From Paenibacillus sp. SYP-B3998 (GTDB lineage: Bacteria > Bacillota > Bacilli > Paenibacillales > NBRC-103111), in the NCBI RefSeq assembly GCF_010820665.1, contig NZ_JAAIKC010000002.1:1-64000 (forward strand): a DNA stretch of 64,000 bases. Direction: 5' to 3'. The notes under the pieces are model-generated. The model was not told where the DNA came from. It did no database searches and saw nothing but the letters and a program-made list of their open reading frames with translations. This document shows, piece by piece, positions 8,456 to 16,372 of this stretch. The position numbers and the translations under genes are program-made. Positions within the stretch are counted from its first letter, which is position 1. Each line of letters opens with the position of its first letter.

Positions 8456-9015
8456 ACTTCCACCTCACAACAAAAAAACCTATTCTCGAAAGAAGAGGCT
8501 TAAATAAGCATATGCGTTTCTTTAATAGCACCAATGTAACTGAGGTGCTGTTTAAACATACAGCCTCGGTGTCAAATTTCGCCACCAAAGAAAGAAATGG
8601 GGCTCGTAGCCGCCCCTCTGACCATTCGGGCATTCACCTGTCCTAGTCCTAATGCTGAAAACCGCATTACGACCGCATATTTTCCAATCTTATAATTTAT
8701 GACATATAGACCATAGAAGAAGGATATGTGTATATGCAAGCTCGGTGATCCTCGCAAAAAAAAAACATCCAGTGATCTCATCTAGCGCATTGACTGCGGC
8801 CCGAGATTAAGGAGGTTTTTATCTTTCGTGAATGAGGTTTAAGGTCAAAAGCACACAATTGCTGCGCTCTGTGTTTAAAGCTCGTTGTACTTAGTTACTA
8901 GAGAGATACAAGACGATTATACAAATCAGGTCAAACCTTGTCCAATCCCATATTCAGCCGTTTATGGCTTAATCTAATGTTTTTCCATACGATTACTCGT
9001 TCGCATACAAATATT
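8456..9015. other. Intergenic stretch without recognised gene
   Basis: Short hairpins occur, for example AGCACC...GGTGCT at about 8527-8551. Two minus-strand frames of 67 and 69 codons lack ribosome sites and look non-coding. I see no supported gene here. Confidence 0.5.
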
Positions 9016-9461
9016 TCATCGACTCTCGTATTTTTGCCTTAACCTTGTCATAGCCTCGTCTAGCTCTTTAGTGTTTAGCACAATCTGATTCCTGATTTCG
9101 CTTACTTTTGCTAACTTAGCACACTTGAGTTTGTCTTGAAGGTTTCGAGTTTCTTGCTGTTTCTTCCGTATTTCCTTTGAATATAATCGAGTAAAGGAAG
9201 TAGCTCTACTTTAGCATCTACCTTATTCCAATATCCCTTTATATTTCTTTTTGTAATCAATGGGATCGCATAGTGCATTACACTTATTGCGACAATCAAG
9301 GCACAAAAAAACACCAATACAATTATTTTAAACCCGACCAAAAATAGTAAAATAAGTAAAATCAAACTTATGATAAAGAGATTTACTGAAAATACCCATA
9401 GTAGCGACTTTTCTTTTATCGCAATTAGTTTAGATCCTATAGCGACAATTGTGGTTTCCAA
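9016..9461 (-). pseudogene. Two-TM membrane protein with coiled-coil tail, frameshifted
   Basis: The first frame (TTG start at 9461) gives two adjacent hydrophobic segments at about residues 18-40 and 42-68, then VDAKVELLPLLDYIQRKYG, and stops at 9111. A different frame then continues, clearly protein-like, with EIRKKQQETRNLQDKLK, VSEIRNQIVLNTKELDEAM and TRLRQKYESR to a stop at 9016. A single frameshift near 9170-9190 would restore a membrane protein with a coiled-coil tail of about 145 codons. The first frame alone could still make a truncated 116-aa protein. The family is not recognised. Confidence 0.5.
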
Positions 9462-9471
9462 ATCCCGCTTG

Positions 9472-9711
9472 CTATGGACTCAACAACCTCTCCTGCCGCT
9501 CAACAACCTTCTGCTTCACACACTCCAGATACACCAACTTATCCACGCATTCTTGCTGTGTATGCTCAATCCATCCTACGAGCGAGTACGAATCCAGATT
9601 GACCAGTTCGCCGTATTTCTCCAAACCTTTCTCCTGCTGGTCCACGAATAGTTTTACGACCTCGGAGAGAATGGGATTGGCTGATAGAGCGGCTAATTGT
9701 TCGTTATTCAT
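9472..9711 (-). CDS. Small phage protein, MazG-like appearance
   Basis: This 79-aa protein carries the pattern EKGLEKYGELVNL...WIEHTQQECVDKLVYLE (about 35-70). The pattern recalls the helical MazG/nucleotide-hydrolase-like small proteins common in phages; that link is an inference. The start at 9711 is chosen because AGAGGTG lies upstream; a longer in-frame reading to 9750 lacks a site. The frameshifted membrane gene follows after 10 nt, suggesting an operon. Confidence 0.55.
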   Translation of the reverse strand: MNNEQLAALSANPILSEVVKLFVDQQEKGLEKYGELVNLDSYSLVGWIEHTQQECVDKLVYLECVKQKVVERQERLLSP

Positions 9712-9866
9712 TGTTATAGCACCTCTTCCAAGAATAATAAAAAAAACCACTCTTAATAGAATGACTTGATGAATAGAACAACATTTCCAGTTTTTTTCAG
9801 AAAGTTAATTCAAAATAATGTCGAATAATTAAGGAAAACAATTCCAAATATAAGGGAGTTACCACA

Positions 9867-10007
9867 ATGTCTACAGATAACAAATCTCAATACATAACAG
9901 ATGCAGTAATAAAGCCATCTGCTAGAGTGATTTCCTCAAGTTCCGAACAACGATCTATTGGTAAGCCCTCTGCTAGAATTACTCCACCAAATCCGCCAAA
10001 AAAATAA
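9867..10007 (+). CDS. 46-aa peptide with repeated KPSAR motif
   Basis: A GGGAG ribosome site lies 9 nt before the ATG at 9867. The peptide contains two related segments, IKPSARVISSSS (residues 15-26) and GKPSARITPPNP (32-43), and ends in PPKK. It is polar, has no membrane segment and no cysteine, and I do not recognise a family. A second short ORF with its own ribosome site starts 21 nt later, so the two may form a small operon. The short length makes this a prediction from ribosome site and internal repeat only. Confidence 0.5.
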   Translation: MSTDNKSQYITDAVIKPSARVISSSSEQRSIGKPSARITPPNPPKK

Positions 10008-10027
10008 ATCAAATAGGAGCGAATCAA

Positions 10028-10090
10028 ATGTCCAATAATAACAACAATTCGATTCCTACACAGTGGGAGGCTTGTCTAATCAAGTTTTGA
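10028..10090 (+). CDS. 20-aa leader-size peptide
   Basis: An AGGAG sequence 8 nt upstream precedes this ORF, which starts Met-Ser with five Asn and ends WEACLIKF. It lies just before a convergent terminator. It may be a real micropeptide or a degraded relative of the preceding peptide gene. Confidence 0.3.
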   Translation: MSNNNNNSIPTQWEACLIKF

Positions 10091-10092
10091 TA

Positions 10093-10116
10093 AAGAAAAA
10101 GCACCTCATTGGTGCT
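10093..10116 (-). terminator. Terminator of the RES-domain gene
   Basis: AGCACC and GGTGCT arms (10100-10105, 10111-10116), read on the minus strand, are followed by TTTTT. It lies 6 nt beyond the stop codon of the RES gene. Confidence 0.85.
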
Positions 10117-10121
10117 CACTT

Positions 10122-10802
10122 CTAAATACTATTGAAATCAAAATTAATTGAATTTACCTTAATTTGATTACGTATTTTAACTTTAAAATCTTTATTAGGA
10201 TTGAAAAACACATAATTAATTCCTTCTTCGTGTGTTGCACTACTGTACTTGATACCGTCATATCCACGACGTTTAAAATACTCCGCAATATATTGAGTGG
10301 GTACATAACTAAGTTCTTTTTCATGAGGAGCAATAGGTTTTGAAAACTTAGCACTTATTACTCTTCTGAAACTGTTAAGTGTATCGGCATCTGAACTATT
10401 TGGTACCAAGCTAATCAATTTTAGCTCGCGCAATACCTCACATGTGGCAATCGTGATTTCAGCACCTATCCATGGCCTTAATTCTGAAACAACTGTTTTT
10501 TCTTCTTCGGCAACATAAAGAAATGAGATACCTTTAGGGTTTAGTCTCCCCGCATTTGCTTTGTCCTGTGGGGGGGCAAACAGATCTTTATCTTCATAAG
10601 CTTCCTTTCCATTAATCCTTCCTCGCAAAAATACTTTTTCTGTTGTCATTTCTAAGCAACTTTGTTCGTATTCCGACAAAAAATGTTTGAAAAAATCATG
10701 TTCTTCATCTACACGAAAATGGTTATCTTTGAACATTTCTGCAAAACTGTCATAAACTTTTTCTGTATGTTTATCATTGGTCACATATAGAGACATATCC
10801 AT
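10122..10802 (-). CDS. RES-domain protein (NAD+-targeting toxin family)
   Basis: The 226-aa protein carries a RES domain. In RES-Xre toxin-antitoxin systems this fold degrades NAD+. Family residues are visible as FLRGRIN (Arg60, Arg62), FAPP then AGRLNPKGISFLYVA (Arg86, Tyr96), KTVVSELRPW (Glu107), and the C-terminal YDGIKYSSA...NYVFFNPN (Ser187-Asn196 region). An N-terminal extension of about 55 residues precedes the domain. AGAGGTG lies before the ATG. The usual Xre/MbcA-type antitoxin gene next to it is absent: upstream is only a recombinase remnant, and downstream are micropeptides on the other strand. It may be an orphan toxin or act in another context. Confidence 0.82.
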   Translation of the reverse strand: MDMSLYVTNDKHTEKVYDSFAEMFKDNHFRVDEEHDFFKHFLSEYEQSCLEMTTEKVFLRGRINGKEAYEDKDLFAPPQDKANAGRLNPKGISFLYVAEEEKTVVSELRPWIGAEITIATCEVLRELKLISLVPNSSDADTLNSFRRVISAKFSKPIAPHEKELSYVPTQYIAEYFKRRGYDGIKYSSATHEEGINYVFFNPNKDFKVKIRNQIKVNSINFDFNSI

Positions 10803-10863
10803 AAGTCACACCTCTCTTCTCTATTAACCCTTATATCGGAAAAACGAAGGGAATAATTAACAA

Positions 10864-10890
10864 TAAAAAAGCACCCGCAATGGGTGCTTA
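10864..10890 (-). terminator. Rho-independent terminator
   Basis: AGCACCC and GGGTGCT arms, read on the minus strand, are followed by six T. It closes the short minus-strand reading 10888-11036. Confidence 0.8.
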
Positions 10891-11036
10891 TCGAATCTTA
10901 ATTGTTTCAACTATCTCCGGTTGCGCCATATTTGCGAAATTCTTGATCTTAAGATAGACGCCATTTTTATTTTTGACGATCTTGAATCTGAATATCCCAT
11001 AGAAAATATCCACTAATAAACGTTTGATCATTCGAC
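10888..11036 (-). other. Short coding-like remnant ending at a terminator
   Basis: The minus-strand frame gives a basic 48-residue sequence (MIKRLLVDIFYGIFRF then KNKNGVYLKIKNFAN). It stops exactly at a strong terminator, so it is probably the 3' end of a former gene joined here to the recombinase fragment. The longer reading upstream is antisense to the recombinase zinc ribbon and not believable. Confidence 0.35.
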
Positions 11037-11449
11037 TCATTTCCGCTCTTTCTGGATTAGTATTTTGTCGAAAGTGCAAAAAATGCATCCCATTTAAGAC
11101 TAAACCCAATGGCAAAGTTTTTACCCGTTATTGTCAAAAGACAGATATGTTCGGAGAACATCGATGCAACAACAGGATGCTAATGGCTGACGTTATATTC
11201 ACTCTATTAGAAGATGAACTGACGAGGTTTGAGGAAAGAATTCTTTCAGAAAACTACGCTAGCTTTGATAAAAAAGAAAACTTAAAAATCGCTATAATCG
11301 AAAAAGAATCCGAATTATCAAAGGTTAAAAAAGCACTATTAAACGCCAAAATAATGAAAGAACGAGATAGCTCCAAACAAGTAATCCACCGTATTGATTA
11401 TATACGTGATGACAAAGACAACTTAAGTATTACATTCAGCTTTCACTAA
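11036..11449 (+). pseudogene. Large serine recombinase, C-terminal fragment
   Basis: The reading ALSGLVFCRKCKKCIPF, then NGKVFTRYC and EHRCNN, is the recombinase zinc-ribbon domain with four cysteines. It is followed by a coiled-coil helix (LLEDELTRFEERILSE) and the usual C-terminal strand HRIDYIRDDKDNLSITFSF. The N-terminal resolvase and recombinase domains (about 300 residues) are missing, and the coiled coil is shorter than normal. The gene ends only 60 nt from DUF255 5' fragment A, as expected for an integrase lying beside its attachment site. It is non-functional as it stands. Confidence 0.85.
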
Positions 11450-11464
11450 AATCTCATTACGTAC

Positions 11465-11499
11465 AAGAAAAAGCTGTTTATGAGAGGCTTTTTCTTTTG
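11465..11499 (+). terminator. Terminator after the recombinase remnant
   Basis: AAGAAAAAGC pairs with GGCTTTTTCTT across an 11-nt loop. It lies between the recombinase stop and the DUF255 fragment and could work in either direction. Confidence 0.55.
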
Positions 11500-11511
11500 G
11501 GGTCATAAGCG

Positions 11512-11708
11512 GACATGGCACCAATGACAAGTTGACATAAGCCTCAATACGAATACCCAATAGATAAGAAAATAGGATTATTTTCTCGTTTCGCTTTGTC
11601 AAATGCTTCTTGGTTCCAAGGGAACCATTCCACTGGATTGTGAGCATGTTGCAGTAAGTATGGTGATTTCTCAGCGATTAATCTATTGGGTTTGTTGTTC
11701 GTTGTCAT
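11512..11708 (-). pseudogene. DUF255 (YyaL-like) 5' fragment, copy A
   Basis: Minus strand, ATG at 11708 with a GAGGTG ribosome site. The reading is the conserved N-terminus of thioredoxin-domain DUF255 proteins: [20 protein letters not shown], then [20 protein letters not shown] and LSIGYS. Normally TCHWCHVM would follow. Here 17 extra bases (TATTGAGGCTTATGTCA) create a stop, after which the bases for TCHWCHV appear out of frame, and homology then ends. Copies B, C, D and a short A' share this sequence. Confidence 0.85.
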
Positions 11709-11765
11709 GAGGCATCACCTCTTTAGTTGTGTTCTCTGATTAAATTACTAAAGACTTGGACAGCT

Positions 11766-12701
11766 TCATTTTGCTCGAATCGGGATTACTTCTGTTGCTT
11801 TACGATCGTTTTTAAGCTTTCGCTGCACCAACGTTGGGATACAACGATAGCTTTTTATACTTATTTTTCCTTCTTCATCTTTTTTGACAGTGATATTAAG
11901 AATAACACTTCTTTGCGTATGAGGGTTATTTTTTAGTTTTGTGGAAATAAAATTACCCAATGAATAAATAACGAATTGCTTCTTTCCCCGTTGAACTGAT
12001 GGTTGAAGAACATGCGGGTGAGACCCCAAAATAATGTTGGCTCCATGTTTAAACAATAAGTTGACTATTTGCTTTTGTCTCAAATCTGGAGTATGACTGT
12101 ATTCTTTTCCGAAATGCATATAAATGATCACTAGATCGACCTTTTTTTTCAAATTATGAATATCTTGTAAGAGGTTTTTAATTTGAACCAGATTGACCAT
12201 CCATGGTTTACTTTTTGGTAAAGCAATACCATTGACCCCTGTTGTATAGGAAAGGATCCCGATTTTTATACCTTTAATCTCCTTGACAAGATATTCCTTG
12301 GATGCTTCTAAGGAGTTAAATGTACCCGTATGGTCAATCCCATTTTGATTTAAGATCCGTAACGTACGAAATAAGCCTGCGGCACCATAATCCATGCAAT
12401 GGTTATTTGCAGTAATTAATACATCGAACCCGGCTCTCTTAAGAGCTGGTGCAAGTTCATCCGGACAATTGAACAATGGACCACGCGATTTTCGGAATAT
12501 ATCCCTTTTTTTACGTGTTCTTCCGGCGAAGGTGGTTTCAAGATTTCCAATTGTCAAATCCGCTCGCTTCAAGTAGGGCGTTACTTTTGTAAAAAGTGAG
12601 TCAAACGAATATCTTCCGTTAGGCAGTTTGGCATCAGAAATGATGTAACGTTTAACCATAAGATCCCCAACAGCAGCTATCTGAATTTCAGCCAAAGTCA
12701 T
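11766..12701 (-). CDS. CapA-family metallophosphatase-like protein
   Basis: The 311-aa protein belongs to the PGA_cap (CapA/PgsA) family related to calcineurin-like phosphatases. Conserved motifs in order are AVGDLM (10-15), IGNLETTF (about 51-58), ITANNHCMDYG (about 95-105), HFGKEY (about 196-201), GSHPHVLQP (about 226-234) and YSLGNFI (about 245-251). No signal peptide or membrane anchor is visible, unlike poly-gamma-glutamate capsule CapA, so it may be a cytosolic relative. AGGAAGGTG precedes the ATG. No capB, capC or capE genes are near, so a capsule role is unlikely. It stands alone between DUF255 fragment A and spore-type genes. Confidence 0.85.
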   Translation of the reverse strand: MTLAEIQIAAVGDLMVKRYIISDAKLPNGRYSFDSLFTKVTPYLKRADLTIGNLETTFAGRTRKKRDIFRKSRGPLFNCPDELAPALKRAGFDVLITANNHCMDYGAAGLFRTLRILNQNGIDHTGTFNSLEASKEYLVKEIKGIKIGILSYTTGVNGIALPKSKPWMVNLVQIKNLLQDIHNLKKKVDLVIIYMHFGKEYSHTPDLRQKQIVNLLFKHGANIILGSHPHVLQPSVQRGKKQFVIYSLGNFISTKLKNNPHTQRSVILNITVKKDEEGKISIKSYRCIPTLVQRKLKNDRKATEVIPIRAK

Positions 12702-12956
12702 CCATCACCTTCCTATTTTTTACACAAAATTAATCTTTCTGGTAAAATGAGGCTTTTTGTCTAATTCTTGATCAAGTCTTTTCGAACGGGAACAAATCAT
12801 TGTGCGATACTCCTTTAGCACACTTTTAGAATACTCGATCACATCATATGCAATGAGTTTCCTGCAAGTATGGGCTGCGATTTGACAATACTAAAGAATT
12901 CGTCCAATTTATTTCCAAGTTTAGGACATAAAATCGGTGTTCATTATTTTTTTATT

Positions 12957-13330
12957 AAAGGTGGTTTTTCCGTGATTCATACAAAAAGCATTGAAAAGCT
13001 CGTTAAAGAAAAAAATGTCATTGGATCGGGCGCTAGACGAATTGTTTAAAACCTCGGAAATGGCAATGTTTTAAAAGTTGCTAAAACAAAATATGGAATT
13101 AAAAGCAACAACAGAGAAGTAATCACATATAATTCATCTCCATCTCTAATAAGAAAACATCTAGCCAAAATTATCAATCATGGGAATTAATGGTGTTAGC
13201 TAATCATGGAAAAACACATTCGGAATTTCCTCAAAACTCTAAAATATATGCGGAAACTGTACAAACTTAGAATTATATTTAGGGAGAATGGAATCATTCG
13301 CAATCCCGCTGGTGTCTTTGCGATGTTTTT
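12957..13330 (+). pseudogene. Kinase-like hypothetical gene with stop codons
   Basis: From a GTG at 12972 (AAAGGTGG site) the frame reads IEKLVKEKNVIGSGARRIV, then TAA, then NLGNGNVLKVAKTKYGIKS, NNREVITYNSSPSLIRKHLA and a second stop at about 13187. The glycine-rich segment followed by the V-K in VLKVAK suggests a divergent protein-kinase-like fold. A further reading at 13208-13345 (IRNFLKTLKYMRKLYKLRII then FRENGIIRNP) probably continues the same gene. Similar short kinase-like proteins occur in Firmicutes; that family link is from memory and tentative. Confidence 0.55.
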
Positions 13331-13445
13331 GAACTGTGACGTTTGAAAGGTCTTCTTAGTCTTTTTAACAATTATCCTTTCATGTCGCACACCCACTCAA
13401 ATTCCCTAAAAAAAGCATACCATATTCTAAACCCTTTCCAAGGAG

Positions 13446-13921
13446 ATGAATTGTTTTGACAATTTTTAAATTAACGACCAGCTACGGGGGATTCGTCAAA
13501 CTCCACTTACTCTCCAACAGAGGTTAGCTCAACTCATCGGTGCAAAATTAAATATTCTTATCAATCCTTTTGGGCTTATTGAAGATGCCACGATTCGTAA
13601 GGTATTGAAATCAGGCATTGTTGTCGGACAAAAACCAGGAATTATTCTTTCTCCGTTAGGTCTTCAAAAAATGGATATTACTCGAAGAGCACAAAACCCA
13701 ACAATAAAAAAGTTCAGCATCGGTTTAAATGCAATAGTGGAAGAAGGAAAACCGAATACCCCTACGATTTTGAATAATCTACGGATCGTGCAGATCGGTT
13801 AAAGATTTTCTCGAAGTAACAAGTAATGGACGTGGTATCTCACTTATACCTCTATCAAATGTCACAATTATCTTCCCAACTCCAAAAAGCAAAAAAGCAA
13901 AAAAAATTGATATTGATTCTT
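13446..13921 (+). pseudogene. Broken DUF2642-like paralogue
   Basis: The reading TPLTLQQRLAQLIGAKLNIL runs to about 13800, where a frameshift occurs. The second frame continues DFLEVTSNGRGISLIPLSNV and ends in a basic tail. The final part aligns with DFVEIAFVNPDG...IIPLSQV of the intact gene at 14026, and the start aligns with ITLQQRLTSI of the same gene. An in-frame TAA also follows the possible ATG at 13446. It is therefore a decayed tandem paralogue of the next gene. Confidence 0.65.
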
Positions 13922-14025
13922 GAATTTTTGAACATGATTTTACTTAGCCGTGCTCATTTCATTGACCTAAATACCGTTAAATGAATATGATAATTTGAAT
14001 TTGATGACGAAAGGGTGGATTACAA

Positions 14026-14418
14026 GTGGGTATCGTAACGGCATGTCCAAGTCCTAAACCAATAACGCTTCAACAACGTCTTACATCTATTCAAGACATA
14101 CACCTCCGAGTTAAAATAACCGGTTTGTCTGGAAATACACTTAGTGAAGGTTTTATAACTAACGTAGGAAAAACATTTGTTAACATTGGGACAAAACGAA
14201 TTCTATTTTCCAACATATCCCGAATTACTGTACTTTCAGATACATCTTCCACCGACACACCTGTAACAGTCAAGACCAAGCAGGGAACTTTATCTGGAAC
14301 TTTGGTTGTTATCGGTATTGATTTCGTTGAAATTGCTTTTGTAAATCCAGACGGGATCGTTACTCCAGAGATAATACCTCTCAGTCAAGTCATCAAAATA
14401 ACATGCAGAAAAAAATAA
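14026..14418 (+). CDS. DUF2642-like protein with two beta-barrel repeats
   Basis: This 130-aa protein has a GTG start after AAGGGTGG. Two similar Sm-like strands-rich modules are visible: residues about 25-68 (LRVKITGLSG, GFITNVGKTFVNI, ILFSNISRITV) and about 76-127 (VTVKTKQGTLSGTLVVI, VEIAF, IIPLSQVIKI). The second resembles DUF2642, common in spore-surface proteins of Bacillales. A broken paralogue lies just upstream and a YheC/D-like ATP-grasp gene lies 27 nt downstream, so a spore coat role is plausible but inferred. Confidence 0.6.
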   Translation: MGIVTACPSPKPITLQQRLTSIQDIHLRVKITGLSGNTLSEGFITNVGKTFVNIGTKRILFSNISRITVLSDTSSTDTPVTVKTKQGTLSGTLVVIGIDFVEIAFVNPDGIVTPEIIPLSQVIKITCRKK

Positions 14419-14445
14419 ATCCCTCGATTGTCGTCATCGTGAACA

Positions 14446-15174
14446 ATGCGAAGAGATAAATGGACTAAATATAAAATAATGAGGATTTCCCATAAGCTTG
14501 ATTCTTTTTTACCAGATACTCAATATATGACGAATAAATCTTTATGGAGCTTTGTAAAAAAATATAAAGCAGTGATGTTAAAACCCTGCAATGGAAGCTT
14601 AGGTAAAGGTGTAGTACAAGTCACATCAATTGCGAGGAATAAGTTTGCAATACGTTCCCAGAAAAGAGTAATTACTCTAAGTAGGAAAAAAGTAACATAT
14701 GCGTACCTAAAAAAGATAACAGGATTCAGGAGGTATATTGTCCAACGCTATATCCCCTTAGCTACAATAAACGGCCTTCCCTTTGATTTGCGAATAATGG
14801 TACAACGTCGAAAAAATTCCCCTTGGAAAGTAACTGGCAGGCTAGCGAAAGTTGCCAAACCAGGATATATCGTTACCAATGTTACCAAAACTATTCTCCC
14901 AGTGAGAAAAGCGATACTATTATCTACTATAAAACCACTGCAATTAGATAGAATAATTTCTAAAATTGATAATATTTCCTTGCTGACGGTTAAACAAATT
15001 GGCCCTTATTATCAAGACTTTCAAACAGTTGGACTCGATATCGGGTTGGATAACAAAGGAAGAGTTTGGGTTATAGAAGCGAATCTTAAGCCTAATATAT
15101 TCCCGTTTCTTCTTTTAGAGGATAAAACAATGTACCAGCGGATTATGTTGTATAATAATAAAATTAAAACATAA
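14446..15174 (+). CDS. YheC/YheD-family ATP-grasp protein, short form
   Basis: The 242-aa protein matches the ATP-grasp region of YheC/YheD-type endospore coat-associated proteins. Features are KYKAVMLKPCNGSLGKGVVQ (nucleotide-binding glycine-rich loop, about residues 39-58), YIVQRYIPLA (about 99-108), PFDLRIMVQR (about 113-122) and GLDIGLDNKGRVWVIEAN with the metal-binding Glu-x-Asn (about 198-215). Family members are usually around 350-450 aa, so the N-terminal domain is absent. The ribosome site is weak and the start lies 27 nt after the DUF2642-like gene, suggesting coupled expression. A terminator follows. Confidence 0.8.
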   Translation: MRRDKWTKYKIMRISHKLDSFLPDTQYMTNKSLWSFVKKYKAVMLKPCNGSLGKGVVQVTSIARNKFAIRSQKRVITLSRKKVTYAYLKKITGFRRYIVQRYIPLATINGLPFDLRIMVQRRKNSPWKVTGRLAKVAKPGYIVTNVTKTILPVRKAILLSTIKPLQLDRIISKIDNISLLTVKQIGPYYQDFQTVGLDIGLDNKGRVWVIEANLKPNIFPFLLLEDKTMYQRIMLYNNKIKT

Positions 15175-15196
15175 AATTAATTATTTATATTTTCGC

Positions 15197-15220
15197 GACG
15201 TGAGCAATCACGTCTTTTTT
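15197..15220 (+). terminator. Terminator of the DUF2642/YheCD-like unit
   Basis: GACGTGA and TCACGTC arms with a GCAA loop are followed by six T. Confidence 0.9.
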
Positions 15221-15238
15221 ATAAGTTAACGCTAGGAT

Positions 15239-15271
15239 ATCTCGGCGATTAATCCATAGGTTCGTTGTCAT
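15239..15271 (-). repeat. DUF255 5' fragment, copy A' (very short)
   Basis: About 33 bp around an ATG at 15271 match the start of copies A-C: CTCGGCGATTAATCCAT and GTTCGTTGTCATGG on the plus strand, with a 7-bp deletion. The upstream promoter side (TATTTTTG...TTTAGCATACC, 15285-15318) also resembles that of copy C. It is too short to encode anything but marks the same repeat. Confidence 0.65.
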
Positions 15272-15370
15272 GGAGTGTTTGCTTGAATATTTTTGTTATG
15301 TATCGAGTTTAGCATACCCATAATATGAAATAAAACGCACCTTAGGTACGTTTTGAGTTAAAACTTATGT

Positions 15371-15749
15371 TTACTTTTCGTATAGCAATCGATAATCAAT
15401 CAATCTCATAGTTATCCCATCCACATTGTCATATTCTGTTACTTCAGAAACTACTTGCTCGATCTAATGATCAGTATCGAAGTATGGAGCATAGCAAGAA
15501 AATACAAGAAGTTTTGTACAATCCTCGTAACCTCAAAATTTTTCTTTCGAATCCGAAATGTGTTTTGCTATCTGTTGACGTAGATTTTGGATTTCGGCTG
15601 CGGGTGTTCTAAGGCCAGAATACTCTCTGCCAACGAACTGTACCGAAAAGGGTTTGGCTTCCTCACCATCTTCTTGTGAAGCATCCTTACCAAATGCCCA
15701 TCGAATCGGTATCTCGGTAAAACCACTAAAAAATTTGTAAAATTTACCA
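15371..15749 (-). pseudogene. Unrecognised gene remnant with two in-frame stops
   Basis: A single minus-strand frame reads FTEIPIRWAFGKDASQEDGE, then AKPFSVQFVGREYSGLRTP, then QNLRQQIAKHISDSKEKF. A TGA follows, then GYEDCTKLLVFSCYAPYFDT, a TAG, then IEQVVSEVTEYDNVDGITMR and a final stop at 15371. The composition is clearly protein-like across both stops. The upstream part of the gene is missing. I do not recognise the family. Confidence 0.6.
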
Positions 15750-16030
15750 TATTACATTATATCTTACAAGCAGGAATATGAATATACTTATTTCGTCATT
15801 TTAAAATCAAATAAGAGTCTGCGGTATTAAGCAGCCTCTTCGCTTTCTTTGTTATAGAGATTGAATCCAGACTAATTATATAGATGTTCCTATATTTCCA
15901 TATTACTTTCAATCAAAACTTTCCCTGTGACCTTCTGGGAAACTGAGAGACCATAATAATTGATAATCGTTTATTTTTAAATCAATCAGCATTTATTCGA
16001 CAGAAATTAATGATTCACACGAACATCTCA

Positions 16031-16218
16031 CCAATGACAAGTTGACATAAGCCTCTCTACGAATACCCAATAGATAAGAAAATAGGCTTATTTTCTCGTT
16101 TCGCTTTATCAAATGCTTCTTCGTTCCAAGGGAACCATTCCACTGGATTGTGAGCATGTTGCAGTAAGTATGGTGATTTCTCAGCGATTAATCTATTGGT
16201 TTTTTTGTTCGTTGCCAT
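16031..16218 (-). pseudogene. DUF255 (YyaL-like) 5' fragment, copy B
   Basis: ATG at 16218 with an AAGGAGGTG site. It reads [40 protein letters not shown] and LSIGYS, then stops at 16057. It is almost identical to copy A over about 190 bp, including 17 inserted bases at the same point (TAGAGAGGCTTATGTCA) and the following bases for TCHW, after which the two copies diverge. The shared insertion shows that A and B descend from one event or one element end. Confidence 0.85.
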
Positions 16219-16372
16219 GGGGCATCACCTCCTTAGTTTTGGATTTATTAGCTTGAAACTTAAGAATATTTTATCCAAATGTGCAGAAAAACCCAAATAA
16301 ATTTACAAAAAAACTAAGTATAATTCGGACAACTTGCTTTGTGATAAATATCCAACAACCCATTTATGGAAG

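Noticed and set aside
8430..8781. Two minus-strand frames of 67 and 69 codons
   Set aside because: No ribosome site, low-complexity and repeat-derived residues; probably non-coding.
13196..13396. Minus-strand 66-codon frame
   Set aside because: It is opposite the plus-strand reading FRENGIIRNP that seems to continue the kinase-like pseudogene, and it has no ribosome site.
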